Source of the DNA: Latrodectus hesperus
Lineage: Eukaryota > Arthropoda > Arachnida > Araneae > Theridiidae
Assembly: GCA_037975125.1 (NCBI GenBank)
Contig: CM075852.1
Coordinates: forward strand, 15,760,319 to 15,824,318
Direction: 5' to 3'
DNA: 64,000 nt
Shown here: in pieces, positions 48,363-60,204 of the stretch
Layout of the letters: every line of letters begins with the position of its first letter
Numbering within the stretch: the stretch's first letter is position 1
Position numbers and translations under genes: made by a program
The notes under the pieces: model-generated
Seen by the model: only the letters and a program-made list of their open reading frames with translations
Told to the model about the DNA's origin: nothing
The model's database searches: none

Positions 48363-48892
48363 TTATTAACCATAAAGTGGTTATTTCTTTCGTACCAGTT
48401 GAGATTATGGCTACATCTCTTTATTACTATTCTCATTGGTTTAAAATATTCATGACGTCAGATAACGTCTCATTCACGTCACACCATATAGAGAAAGCGT
48501 TGTAAAGCCGACGTATTTGCTGCCTGCTTCAAATCGCTTTCTTCGAGCGGCACTAAAAAAATCAGACTTCACCATCGAATGTCTGAGAATAGTGTCGAAG
48601 TTTATTTTGTAAATAAAACGATTACTTATATAAGGACCAAAGCATCGGTTGGAGAAGGCCTTTTCCATTGATTCAAGCCATCAACACGTTGACAATAGGA
48701 CAGAAAAAAAGCGAAATGTACGAGACTAGACAAAACATCCACTTTAAATCGGCAAGGTCGATTGAAACTTTTCAAAATTTCATTCGTTAATAGAATTCTA
48801 AATTAATAATTGCAGTATTTGTAAACAACCTCTTTTAAATTCTAAGACTAATGTTTTTCTTACGTCAAATTACTTTCGCATTAAATGTGATA
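48363..48892 (+). repeat. Unclassified dispersed repeat (family U), copy 2
   Basis: It matches 10388-10960 in the same orientation: TTATTAACCATAAAGTGGTT, CTATTCTCATTGGTTTAAAA, CATGACGTCAGATAACG, CACGTCACACC, CAAAGCATCGGTTGGAGAA, TTCAAGCCATCAACACG and TTCTAAATTAATAATTGCAG. The ACGTCA pair is conserved, while the regions between have many changes. Short frames on both strands (48258, 48474) are not genes. Confidence 0.75.
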
Positions 48893-49789
48893 CGTGTTAA
48901 ATTAAAATTGAGTTACATGAAAGTTGCGTATATATTCCAAAATCCTTCAAACTTTTCAAACATTACCCTAATACATTTTCACGCATTTAAAAAATCATTT
49001 TTTTATCATGTAGAAAAATTGAAATTAAATGGAACTTCTTTAATTTTTACTTTTTTATTTTATTTTAATGATAGACTACTTTATTCAAAAAAAACTGCGG
49101 TAGAATTGTCTCTTACATTACAGTGATTACTCGACAAAATGAACAACAAAAGCTTTCCAAAATTAGATTTATCATCTAAATGGCGTTTCAGTCCAATGTG
49201 CGGCATTCTCACGCTTATCTTCACGCCAATGTCCAATATTGCGTGTGGTCTGAAATCTCATAATCGCGCAATGCACCCTCCGAACCATTTTTCATCGACA
49301 CTTTAGCTTTAAACACAAGTAAGCCTTGTTCTTCCCTCAATACAGATGCTCCTTTCCAAAAAAAAAACATTTAAAGATTCACTCTTCCTTTTGTAGTTTT
49401 CAAAGTTTTTTTTTTCTTTCCAAGCAAAATCTCTACAAAAATCATTGCATTCCAAAACAAGCTCCAAAATGTCGGATGTTCTAGATCATTCTATTTGGTT
49501 TCCTTGGGAAACTTTAATTTGAGCGAAGAATTAAAATATTTAGTTTTTTTTCTTTATTGTTTAAATAATATTTCCTTAAAATTCACATCATTAGAATATC
49601 TGACTAAAGTGAGCTTGATAAATACGAATTGAATTGTTTTCCTAATATATCAGGAAAGTAATGAATGGATGCATCTTATTTATTTTCCAATACAAATACT
49701 AGAATAGGAAATAGTTAAGTGATGAATTCCTATTTATTTCAATGTCAGTGAATGATTTCGTTATATAGAAAAACAGAAATACAAAAAGT
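48893..49789. other. AT-rich with a small less-biased block
   Basis: 49180-49330 is GC-raised (GTCCAATGTGCGGCATTCTC, CGCGCAATGCACCCTCCG). A 91-codon plus-strand frame at 48851-49126 is AT-rich and unsupported. No gene. Confidence 0.4.
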
Positions 49790-50960
49790 AGAGAAGAGTA
49801 CGTGTCTTTCTATTGCTGTTTCTCAACAGCTCTTTGTTTTCTTTCATTATTTTTATGTAATCATTCCCTGAGTGTTTACTGGAGGGTCGTTTAAATTGTA
49901 TATCCGCTTTGCGAGTGCTTCAGATACCTCAAACTGGGTGGTCTACGCTTTCTGAGTGACCATTTTAACATATGGTATCAATTTATTCACTGAATGGGTA
50001 AAAAAAAATTGTATCATTATTTGCTTAGCTCTTGAAAATATTTAGAATTTATCATCAGTACATATTTATTTTGTTTTACTATATTGATTTCTGACTACCT
50101 GTTTTTGTTGAAAACGGTCATGAAACATGGCTAATTCTGGGCTTCTATTCTTAAATCGCGGTTAAATGATGAGGTCGACATTTTTCTCCAAACTTCACAC
50201 GAGCGGAAGGACATCAGTTCTTAAGAAAATATAACGCTCTCTCAGCACGACTTCTTCATGAACGAACCCACAGTAATCTGTCCCGGGGGCCAATATTTTT
50301 CTCCAACACACTACAATCTCTTATTTTCTATGAAATCCTTTGTGGACTCTCTGCACCTCGTAAATAGGAGCGTGATTTTCCAATTATTATACTCTTGATT
50401 TGATGCCAGTCACTACAGAAAGACGGTTGAAATTTAATCTGTCGCAATAAGTATTAGGAATTTTGCAGGTTTCCTCCCATGCGTAGTTTTACGGGATTTT
50501 TCCCCCCTTGAATACAGGACATATTTATGAAAATGTCTTCACGAAGTAAAATACACATTGAAGTCTTATTGAAGCTTTGAAGCATCTTTCGTCTGTTACC
50601 TATGCTCACTATACTGTTAGAAAGAAGTTCCTGAGAGGTTCACATTATCTTGTGGCTGGGCAGCTCTCTTTGAAGTAAAAGGTATCTGGTTTACTCCTAG
50701 TCTCTGTTTAGCAAATGGGGATGTTGCTCTTGTTCCGTGCTCTGTTTTGTGCATTCACATCCATCCTTCAAGATGCTTGGAAGTTTTCCGGCTTTGCGAC
50801 TTGTAAATATGGCCCACCATCAATGAAAAATACTCTAGAAAGGTAAAATGCTGTGTGTGTACATGTAAAATTCGTTAAAATGGCCATCTTCTGTTAGATT
50901 TCAAATACACGATGCCAATAGACTCATCAAAAATTCTTTAGTGTTTAGTAATTATTCTAA
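49790..50960. other. Series of GC-raised blocks, possible conserved non-coding elements
   Basis: Blocks at about 49860-49960, 50140-50400, 50470-50600 and 50630-50830 have balanced composition. They show no match to the repeats here and no long open frame. The last is followed directly by the target duplication of the next SINE. Confidence 0.35.
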
Positions 50961-51249
50961 TGAAGCCAGGTGGCTTAGTGGTAGCGTTTCGTGCTCCCAA
51001 GGCATAGATCTTCTGTTCGGTCCTCAATCTGGCGATAGTTGACTGACCTTTCATCCCTTCAGTAGGCCAATCAACTGAGTACTAAGCGTGCTTGGGATTT
51101 CACGTTAAGCTGACCACCTGATCGGGACATTTGCTTTGCACCCCAAGGCTTCTCGGTCAAGAAAACAGAGATGTGCACTGTCGGCCTTGTGGCCCACATA
51201 GGCTGCCGTGCAACAAAGTTCAGTTTATTAATCCAATGAATTATTCTAA
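50950..51249 (+). mobile_element. tRNA-derived SINE, family A, copy 4, with target-site duplication
   Basis: An 11-bp AATTATTCTAA at 50950-50960 and 51239-51249 flanks a 278-bp body. The head GCCAGGTGGCTTAGTGGTAG (box A) and the box-B-like TTCGGTCCTCA are followed by the full family A body, through GGCCAATCAACTGAGTACTA, AGCTGACCACCTGAT, CTTCTCGGTCAAGAAAACAG and CATAGGCTGCCGTGCAACA. This is the most complete family A member with defined ends. The short frames on both strands are accidental. Confidence 0.9.
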
Positions 51250-51539
51250 ACAATGTTATAATTACATTCATCAAGATAAGAGTGTCTTCAAATGGTTTAT
51301 CAATTTTGATTTACTAAATATTTCCAAAAATACTTTCAAAATTGTTATTTTCAAAAGTGGACAAAATTAATTTCATTTATTATATTACTTTTACGAAAGA
51401 TTTTAAGATTATAAATATTTAAATAAGAATAAACATAATTTAAATTGAAATTTATATTTTATAAGTAAAGTAAATTTTAACATTAATTTCTACGTTTGTT
51501 TGCTAATTTATTTTTAATGTAACAATGGTGCAACAAATT
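51250..51539. other. AT-rich, nothing recognised
   Basis: No supported feature. Confidence 0.5.
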
Positions 51540-52060
51540 TATATGAAAAATAACTCCCTGGAAAACCCTCCTCTATCATTAGAGGAAAAAAATAGAATAA
51601 GGAAATCAATAAAGGAAAATAAACTCGGACAAAGAACTCCATTTCACTCTTACTAAACCCCAAAAACTTAATGTTCCGAGGGACTTTATGTCAAGGCAGT
51701 TAGTCCCCATTCTCTGAATCCCTGTTCTCTTGAGATAATGCCGAAAGTCCATTAAGATTAAATTTTCTCCAGGTTTAGTATTGCGAATCTTCTCCATTTA
51801 ATCCCACCGAAGTCCAAACACGTAACCGGGGTGCTATTGGCCAACTTGACCTCTTGGAAGAGGATTTGTCGCAATTAGCAAGCAAGAAAGGGATTTGTTT
51901 TAGTTCCAGAAAACTGCAGAAGCAAACAAAACGTGCCGGTCATTTGTTTCGCAGTTGGCTTCCTGGAATCAAGAATAGGACTTGATCCAATTTCTCCCTG
52001 ATGAGCGTTTATTGAGGTGGTTTAATACCTGTCTGGAATTGTTTATTCGAAAGGTTTTAG
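51540..52060. other. GC-raised island, possible conserved non-coding element
   Basis: Balanced composition with words such as GTCCAAACACGTAACCGGGG and CGTGCCGGTCATTTGTTTCG. A 63-codon minus-strand frame at 51606-51797 has no known domain. No repeat match. Sharp return to AT-rich DNA after 52080. Confidence 0.38.
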
Positions 52061-52854
52061 CAGAAATAACTGTGGATTAAGTGAAAGATTATGTTGTGCT
52101 GTATTCAGAAAAGAAATACCATCCATTTATTTTTAAGTTTGCATTCCAAAAATAATTATAAATGTTGCATGTATATAATCCAAAATAAAGTCAGAAGATT
52201 AAATCTGCACCTGACAAATGATTTTTAACTGTATTTAACTAAGGCTTTCATTCGAATAATTGATGGAAATTCAGTACTTTTTTTTTAAACTTATTTTAAC
52301 TTAGTATAATTTTGCAAGTATAAAAACTAGTATTAAAATTTAACTTAGTATAAAAATTTAAAATTTTGTAGGAACTTAATGCTTTAACAGTTTTGTAAAT
52401 AATAAAAATTAGCTTTAAATTACTGTGTAAAATGTGTAAGTTTTATGTTTTGTTCATTTATCTACTTGTAATAGTTAAACATTGTAAGGTTTGGATAAGG
52501 AATTGAAAAATAAAATTAAAAATGTATTTAAAAACAAGTGTGTGTCGAATTAAAACACGTTTAATTTCTTACTAAGTTCTAAAATTGTTCAAATATCAAG
52601 AGTACCTATTGTTTTGCATAGAAATGTGTAAAATAAAACTATTCTATATTTCAAATGTTATTTGATTTTTATCTTTAAAGTATCACTCCGTGATAACTGT
52701 AATTTTAATAAGAAAAGATGTTGATTAACGTGTCTAAATATTTGTGAATAAATATTATAATAATACTTACATAAAATTATTGATTTGATATCCTATTGTA
52801 ATTTGCATTGTAGCTCAAAATTGCTGTATGGCTTTTTAATATGCATAACTTATT
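52061..52854. other. AT-rich, nothing recognised
   Basis: Short direct repeats AACTTAGTATAA lie near 52300 and 52341. Nothing else. Confidence 0.5.
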
Positions 52855-53060
52855 ATTGCCTTTCGGGAGGACCTTTATGGACATTTGATCTCATTCTCCT
52901 GACATAAGTGAGGGAATCAGGAGAATATCGAGGATACTTCCTTATGGGTGTGCAAATACCCAGCATTCATTGCTCGCTTTTCATTAATGATTGAGATCGA
53001 ACTCGAAACCTTCAAATGCAAAGAGACCATTAACTCTCTTAAAGAATCTTGTTGACTCCT
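52855..53060 (-). mobile_element. tRNA-derived SINE, family F
   Basis: On the minus strand the head has GAGAGTTAATGGTCTC followed by GTTTCGAGTTCGATCTCAAT (box B). The body has AATGAATGCTGGGTATTTGC, ACACCCATAAGGAAGTATCC, TTCTCCTGATTCCCTCAC, TGTCAGGAGAATGAG and GGTCCTCCCGAAAGGC. A TCTCCTGA..TCAGGAGA inverted pair lies in the body. Only one copy is in this window; assignment rests on the head and the compact body. The 73-codon frame across it is not a gene. Confidence 0.6.
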
Positions 53061-53439
53061 TTTAAATAATTTGTCATAAAAATACACGAGAACTGTCTCT
53101 TCTTTTTCTCTCTCTTTCTCGCTGAGGGATTTTCCCAAATGACTGTATTAATGAATATTAAATTGGTTTTTGATAAATGAATTTTAAAAAAACATATAAT
53201 TATTTGTATAATATTAAATAGAAAAATATAGTAGTTTGTATTTAGGTTGTATTGGCCGATTGTTAAATACCTTTCATTGGCAATCTCTTTGACATACCGA
53301 AACTGCTATTTATTGCGTAACTTTGAAAAGAAGATTATATGCTCATTGTTGTCTTTCTTTCTTGGTATTAGTCTTAACTTTAAATCATTGGTTCTGAGAA
53401 TAATATAATGTATTAAAAATTTTGAATGACAACTTGCTT
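53061..53439. other. AT-rich, nothing recognised
   Basis: A pyrimidine-rich run (TCTTTTTCTCTCTCTTTCTC) lies near 53100-53119. Confidence 0.45.
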
Positions 53440-53720
53440 AACGCGATGAAAATCACTGCTCTGGAATGGAAGATGCGTCATGTTCATTAAGGGGATGCTA
53501 CACTATCAATAAGAGGTGCTCGCAATATCCTCCAAGTGAAATGATGCCTCTGGAGAGGTTGATCACTTATTGGGTTCTTCTGCTGGATCCTTGCTTCTAA
53601 ATTACGAAGACTCGCCTTTCTTTAGCAGTTTTCTCTTGAGTGGTATATCCCAGCTGTGGGTTAGGCACGGGGAAATAGACTGGTGCTCACTGTACTAATT
53701 GGTTAATATCCTCTGAACAT
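53440..53720 (+). mobile_element. tRNA-derived SINE, family B, copy 4, head lost
   Basis: The body matches family B: GTTCATTAAGGGGATGCTAC, CAATATCCTCCAAGTGAAAT, GATGCCTCTGGAGAGG, TTGGGTTCTTCTGC, GGATCCTTGCTTCTAAATTA and CAGCTGTGGGTTAGGCACGG, then GGAAATAGACTGGTGCTCAC. The expected tRNA-like head is missing or unrecognisable, so this copy is probably 5'-truncated. Confidence 0.78.
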
Positions 53721-53871
53721 CAAACGCATCCTTGATTTAAAAATTAGTCAACTAATGATATCATCATCTGAGGTGTAATCCATCTTTATATTCCAATTCT
53801 ATTGCAGGTTGGGGAATGATTTGGCATTCTGGACTTAAGTTTTGTAATTTTTGTGTCGAGCTCACACCTCG
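53721..53871. other. Unassigned flank
   Basis: No supported feature. Confidence 0.4.
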
Positions 53872-54083
53872 AAAAAAAAAGAGGTTCGGTGTGAAATCGG
53901 ATATCACTTGGTTTAGCGATACATTTTGGCGATTAACTTTAATTTCTGGTAATCATAGTTACTCTGTCTTTGTATAGCTTTTGTGTAGCCACCATCTTGT
54001 TCGTCACACCTTGGCACCTATATTGGTGTCAAAAAAATCGCCAAAGAATCAAGAGGTACCCAATTGTAAATTTTTACCAAAGG
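53872..54083 (+). mobile_element. MITE-like repeat (family M), copy 2
   Basis: It is the inverted counterpart of 34631-34853. It runs from the region of GGTTCGGTGTGAAATCGG through TTTAATTTCTGGTAATC, TAGCTTTTGTGTAGCCACC and AAATCGCCAAAGAATCAAGA to AATTGTAAATTTTTACCA. Both ends carry the imperfect inverted repeat around CTTTGG..GCGA. Two overlapping 81-codon frames starting in it (53970 and 53981) are accidental. Confidence 0.75.
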
Positions 54084-54689
54084 TTGTTTGTTGTTGTTCG
54101 GAATCCATTTTTAACTGTTCATCTTGTTCCAGTGATCCCTCGCGACCAAACAAGGGAGCGAGAAGCAACAAGCTATCCAACACAAACCACCCCAATTTCG
54201 TTCAGAGTAAAATAGATTGTGGTTAAAGTTCACTCAGTTTCAAATAAAAAAAATGCCTGAATTTTAGAAAAATAAACTCCAAGCTTGAGTATTGCATCTA
54301 ATACAGCATATACAGCAAGAATTTTTTTTAGTCAAAATCTTATAGATTTGATTACTTAAGTATAATTAAAATCATTTTGGCTAAATTTGGTTATCTTAGA
54401 TCAAGTGAATAATATACGATGTATTTCCTTAGAATTTTCTAAGATGAAAATACGATGTATTTCCAGAAAATTTTATTTAAATCAATAAGAAAACTATTGA
54501 AGAATTTTCAAAAATTCTCTTTCTTTTTCTTAACATATGTTTCTCAAATAAATTAAAACAACTAAGTGAAACAAACCAATACAAGCAGATTTCAATGTTT
54601 TTGCAAAGTTAATCCAACTTAGAAGTGACTCATTTGCATTCGAATTTAGTATTCATTAACGAAAATCGCTACTTAAGAACAATATGCAG
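54084..54689. other. AT-rich after a short less-biased part
   Basis: 54084-54220 is less biased (CCAGTGATCCCTCGCGACC). The word ATACGATGTATTTCC occurs twice near 54413 and 54450. No gene. Confidence 0.45.
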
Positions 54690-55050
54690 TCAGGTTTCGA
54701 AAAATGAAGAAGACATTCGGATAATCGCTATAATTTTGCACCAAGGGCCTTGAGACGGATCGATAACTTGCAAGTTCCTTTCCCTGCCAAACCTTGCAAC
54801 AGAGCTTCCTCAACAGCAAGTGAAACATCTTGGTAGAGCAAAGATAATGAGATGAAGAATAATAAGAAAAAAGCGGGATTAAACCGCTTATCTTAATTCG
54901 ATTTGGAGACAGGCGCTAATGGCTGAGAGGGAACAGCTGCGACCCCTTCCGATATATTCAGCAACCTCCAAAATCTTTGGACTCGGGTATAATTTTCCGC
55001 TTCTTGTGCCTTGATTGTGAGCGGAATTTGCGTGCTCAGCCTGTGGAAAA
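54690..55050. other. GC-raised island, possible conserved non-coding element
   Basis: Balanced composition without open frames or repeat matches. It contains motifs of the kind found in developmental enhancers: GGATTA (54876), AGATAA-type words and GGGAACAGCTG. These short motifs are weak evidence on their own. Confidence 0.38.
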
Positions 55051-56284
55051 TCAATTTATACTTTTTGTTCTAGGAAATTACTTTGTCTTTGTTAGTTACC
55101 GCGTCATGCATTAGTTATTACATATATAAAAAAATTTTACTATGCTTTTAGATTCTTCAAATTATTGGTTTTTATTATTATCGATACATCGCTCATCAAA
55201 AACTAATTTTCTATTGTTGTGTCATGTAAGCCTGATTGTTTTGCATAAAAATTTACATAAAAAAGACATTTTTATGTTTCCTTAACACAGTATAGTTGAA
55301 GTACTCTTAACTATATAATAACAGTCTATGTCAATGAAAGAAAGTTTCAATATTTTATTAACAATTCATGGTGTCATTATCATAAATCTGTACAGATAAT
55401 TCAGATTATTATTCAATGAAGCTTATTCAAATTATGACATCAAATAATGTATCGATGGCGCATAGGAATATGTATTCAACCTCAGTTAAGTATTTATTTA
55501 TTTAAATTAACCTATTTGTTATGTTCTAATTTGAATTAAGTGGAAAACAAACGCGAAATTTATCATTTGAAAGTGAAAGCATGTTCTTACCCCTTGTTAA
55601 AATGCATGTGATTCGTGGAATAACATTAAAAAGAAAAAGTTGTTTGTTATTGGGGATAATTGCGAATATTAAATACTAATTCAAACTGGAAATTCCCATT
55701 TTAAAACAATCGATGTCATAACAAAAAAAAGTGCTTTTATTTACATTTTTATAATTCCAAGTGAAAATTTAAAAGTATAATTTTACGAAACATGTTAAGT
55801 AATATTTCATAAGCACAATTTATTTATGAAAGTTCCACTAGTGCCGCTGAATCATTAATTTTATCAATTTTAATATCAAGATTTATGAATCAAAAGATCT
55901 GGATGAAATCAAAGATTGCTATTCGTAATATCATTAGTGAAAATCGGGTTAATAATGAAACTCTGGAATTAATTTTCTTTTCATGAATATTAAATATTAA
56001 AGCGTATATAATCAGTCGTTGGAGTATATTAATAATCGGATTAATTAATAGTTATGTGCAATGAAAATATTTCCTGTTCTTAATTATTAATACCCTATGA
56101 CTCGATTTTATATGTCATACGATTCAAAGTGCTGAAAATAATGTCAAAATAAGGAATTCTTCATTACACTGGAAACAAACGGTCGAAAAAGTTTAACTGT
56201 GTACAAAATTTTAAAGTATATATAAACGCCTTAAATATATTGTCAAGAATATCAAACCCAACTGCATTGGTTATTAAAAGAGCT
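55051..56284. other. AT-rich, nothing recognised
   Basis: No supported feature. Confidence 0.5.
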
Positions 56285-56505
56285 TAAATAAGTAGTGTTA
56301 ATAATTTCGTCATTACTTGAACTTCTGTGAAATTCAATTACATTAATCATAAAAGCTTAAAATAGAAAAAAATTGCTTTAAGTAATATTAATTTCATTAA
56401 TAATTTCAGTTCATAGAAATCTGAAGTATATTAATCATTAAATGATCAAGCTAATGATGAAAATATTTTAGTTAATGATAATTTCCTTACTAGGTTAAGT
56501 TCGCG
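56285..56505. repeat. Degenerate TAAT-rich tandem pair
   Basis: Two units of about 100 bp share AAGTA.T.TTAAT, ATTTC.TCATTA/ATTTCATTAATAATTTC, TTC..TGAA and ACATTAATCAT/ATATTAATCATTAAA. ATTA/TAAT cores occur many times. It could be a decayed duplication or a homeodomain-site cluster. Confidence 0.35.
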
Positions 56506-57679
56506 TCTTCAACTTTATCTATATAAATAAATCCTTTTTCTTTTTGTCCATTGAATTTTTGACAGGGTTTGAATTGATAATAGCTGGATAGAATAGAATT
56601 AAACTTTTATTGGAATGCTGGCCTCTGCCTAACTTGAAACATAATCTTTGTTTCGTTCCAAATATTTTATTACAGCGTTTGTTATTATTTTAAAACACTA
56701 TTAGTATTGATTTTAAGTCATTATAATCTTGCCTTTGCAGCAATGGACGCGATTCCGGAATTCTGATTGCTTCAAGAACGAAGAAATGCGACTTAATCCA
56801 TTTTTTTACATTTGTTTTTCATGCATTAACAATGGAGGTTGGGAAAAAACACGCATAGTAGCGGATCCATCTTCTTTCTAAAATACCAGATAATTATTTT
56901 TTTTTATAAAAAACCATATTTGCTTTTTTTTCGATTTTTGAAAAAATTTTGTTTTTGTCTACAGTAGCGAATGTGTTTTCGGGTTTTCCAATACGCCACC
57001 AGCAGGAAATGAATTGAAAGGCGGAGGAAAGGAGCCTTGTGTGATATCATTATTTAATAACTTCGTAATTAAAAGAAATTTTGATGCACCCCACTCTTCA
57101 ATCGGTTTGTTTCTAGCTGAGCCATAAAAGAGATCTCATTTCTCGGAATAGAACAGTGTTTTGAACTAACCTAAAAGTAAATAGTAAATATCATTATTAT
57201 TCCAAAACATAATTATTCCTTGAAAGCTAAGTACACTGGCGGCCTACTATTGTTTACATTTTAGTTTATTATCTCATTAGCTTATTACTTTTATAAAAAC
57301 TTAAAATGGCAAAAAAAATAAATAAACAAATAAAAATTTAATAATGATAATTTCAAACTTAAATTCAGCTTTAAGTACATTATTCGTTAAGATTATTAAG
57401 TTAGTGAGTTTAAAGTATTTCAAATAAAAAATAATCCGATCACCTACTTAAGTTCTAACGAATCCCAACTTCACCATTCATTTCTCGGATGTAAAAATGT
57501 TTTGGGTGGCGACAATCTTTTTTCTTTTGTTGAAACTAGTATTGTGTTCTATTTTTCTTCTTGTATATAGGATCAGTTAAGTTTTTCTCTAAGCCTGTCT
57601 TTCAATATTACGATTCTTTTGATGCCTTAAATCAAATTTAACTATCAAAGGACATAAGAAATTAGAAAGAAAAAAGATG
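56506..57679. other. Mixed AT-rich DNA with small less-biased blocks
   Basis: Less-biased parts lie near 56740-56880 and 56960-57160 (TTTTCGGGTTTTCCAATACG, GGCGGAGGAAAGGAGCC). No open frame of note and no repeat match. Confidence 0.4.
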
Positions 57680-57930
57680 TTGGAATTATTAATCACGACC
57701 TGCACGTATTCTGTGGAGAACTCTCCTCACTCAAGACCAACAGGATTCTGAAGGCATCCAAAGTCATCGCCTTTTGAAAGCACGGTTTACGGACTCGTTG
57801 CCTATCGTGACACATTACCAGAATCGAGTGCTATCCTCGACACCAGGGGAATTTTAATGAACTCTCTCCTTCTCTAGAGAACAATCTGGAAGCCGAAGTG
57901 AATTTCTGAAGATATATTGTTTTTAAATAA
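57680..57930. other. GC-raised island, possible conserved non-coding element
   Basis: Balanced composition (GACCTGCACGTATTCTGTGG, CACGGTTTACGGACTCGTTG, CTATCCTCGACACCAGGGG), no open frame, no repeat match, sharp edges. Confidence 0.38.
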
Positions 57931-58660
57931 CGTTACTTGTGTTAATCAAATACCAGGAGGCGTTTTTGTGGGGTTATTAAGCCTGAAAGTTAAGTATTTT
58001 AAATGTATTAAACTGTCTTGATTCTCGTGTTCCGAAGAAGGAAAGAAAATTATAATACTTATATAGATACATTGATGTTGTTTACTAATTGGAATTTATT
58101 ATTTAATTTCTGCTTTGTATCCACTTTAGTTTTGAATATTATAAAGTTCTTACATGCTTTAGTTTTATTTTCATTCAATTCACTCTTGTTCGTTAACTAA
58201 GTTTTATTTAAATGTTTAATGTTAAATATTAATTGGCGTTTTTTTTTATTATTTTGCTTTAAATTTGATTTAATTTAGATCTTAGTTGTGTAATTATCCA
58301 GTATGCACTTTTTTTTCTTTAAGAATGAATCATGCATATTTTAACATTTCATGATTGTACACAGAAATAAAAATAACTTAAAAATAAATAAAGAAGTACT
58401 AAAATAGAGAGATAAAGAAGTACTGTGTAAATTCTAGTCTCCGTGAAATGTGGTTTCGTTTCTTTTATACGTTTGACGCTTTATGGTCATTTTTTATATG
58501 CGGCAACCGCTTGAAGTGGATTTCAAAGGACTTCAAATATTTACGACTGAAACAAGAGTCGTACTTACGAACTGTTGAATTAATAACAGATCACTCAGTT
58601 ATTATTTTAACCCAAAATATCACATTACTTAGGTAAAATATTTCACAATACATAAAAAAG
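57931..58660. other. AT-rich, nothing recognised
   Basis: Plus-strand frames of 60 and 62 codons (58018, 58448) are unsupported. Confidence 0.5.
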
Positions 58661-58667
58661 TGTGTGC

Positions 58668-58723
<56 letters not shown>

Positions 58724-58773
58724 GAATATATATATATAAAATAAAAAAATATTTAGAAGAATTAATTTTTATA

Positions 58774-58833
<60 letters not shown>

Positions 58834-58866
58834 AAAAATTAATTCCTTCCTAAATATTTTTTTTTA
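58661..58866. repeat. Two (TA)n tracts; the second sits inside an inverted repeat
   Basis: TA runs span 58674-58717 and about 58777-58829. The second is flanked by inverted arms at 58743-58774 and 58830-58863 (ATTTAGAAGAATTAATTTTT against its complement with two single-base insertions). The structure folds back on itself around the microsatellite. Confidence 0.85.
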
Positions 58867-59749
58867 GTTTTTCTCTAGGATTATTTGAAGATGCCTCCCA
58901 AGATTTACTGATTCATTGTGCATCCACAGTATCCCGTGAATAAACAAAATTATAAATTCAGAAAATAATACTTACAAAGCACTGATTTGAAATAATTTTT
59001 TTCTTTAAAAAATATATGCTATTTCTTTTATTTACTTCATATTTAATCTTAAAAATGAATTATTTTTTCTAGAAAAAAAAACAGTTTTTTCGCGTTAAAG
59101 AAGAAACCACTATTAGAGTGGGAAATAAAAAAATCATATATTCTCTTGAGGTATTCAGTTTTTGTAAAAGATTAAAACAAAATTTATTTTTGCTGAAGAA
59201 ATACTTACCTGAACATGTTCATTTGAAAACTATTTTATCATGAAAAATAAATGTTATATTCATTTATTATTTAAATCAATATGAAGACGATATTTTCAAT
59301 GATTAATAAAAATTATTTATTATTTTAAACACTTTTGCAAATGTATTTGCACCTGTTGGTAATTGATTATGGCTATTTAAAATTGGTAATAAAGAGAGAG
59401 AGTACAAAAATTTTTCAATTATAATAATATTCTTAAATTAATTCGTTTAAATTTCAAGTTCTATATAGAGATTATAATAATTTTTTTTAATTGTTCATTA
59501 TCACTGTAATGTTATTATGAAGGCAACAATTTTTTTCAAGCATCTGAGTTGTTGCCAATTAAATTCTGTAGTTTTATAATTATTGTTTTGGATAATCTAT
59601 ACAACTTTTAACGACTCTATTTTTGTTTATTTGAAACATATTATTCTTTGTGTTCAGTTATATTTCCTTGGCTTCGTTGGCTAATTGTATTTGATACTGC
59701 TATTAAACTCAAATTATGATATTGAACATAATCTATATTTGCGTTCGAG
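58867..59749. other. AT-rich, nothing recognised
   Basis: No supported feature. Confidence 0.5.
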
Positions 59750-60175
59750 GATATTTTCAATGCATGTTGAGGTCATCCATCTTCGAAGCACGCAGCAGTT
59801 CTTCAGCACAATTTCTTCCGAAGGGGTTGGGAGGGAAAATGATGAAAATCCATCTGATCTTCCGGCATCAGCTGCGGAAGGATTTGGATGGCGATGACGT
59901 GCCAGACATGTCCTCACCGGTCCATGACGAATCTTTTAATTTCGAGACAGTGAGTGATTCTAAGCCGAGAACACAAAAGAATTGATGAATTTTTCGGTTA
60001 ATTATTGCAGCTCAGATCTGTACCTGGTCTGAAAGGATTTCTCTGCCAGTTCCCCGGACGGCGAACTCCTGTAACGAGTGGAAGATTTTATTGCTCAGAG
60101 CCATTGTTTGTTCCATTTGGTCAAATATTTTGTTGTTTGTGCAGCGTCCACAGATGCATACTTCACATGTAGCAA
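59750..60175 (+). other. GC-raised island with two exon-like open stretches
   Basis: The first part (to about 59982) is open in two plus-strand frames and one minus-strand frame (70, 89 and 67 codons). One plus frame ends with GDDVPDMSSPVHDESFNFET and SDSKPRTQKN. A pyrimidine-containing TTTTTCGGTTAATTATTGCAG ends at 60010 like a splice acceptor; after it two frames stay open for 50-65 codons. Several frames open at once argues for composition, not coding. No domain recognised. Confidence 0.28.
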
Positions 60176-60204
60176 CAAGACAGTATGCCTTATTTAATAA
60201 TGCA

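Noticed and set aside
53970..54226. Two overlapping 81-codon frames
   Set aside because: They start inside the MITE copy, and two frames open together reflect composition.
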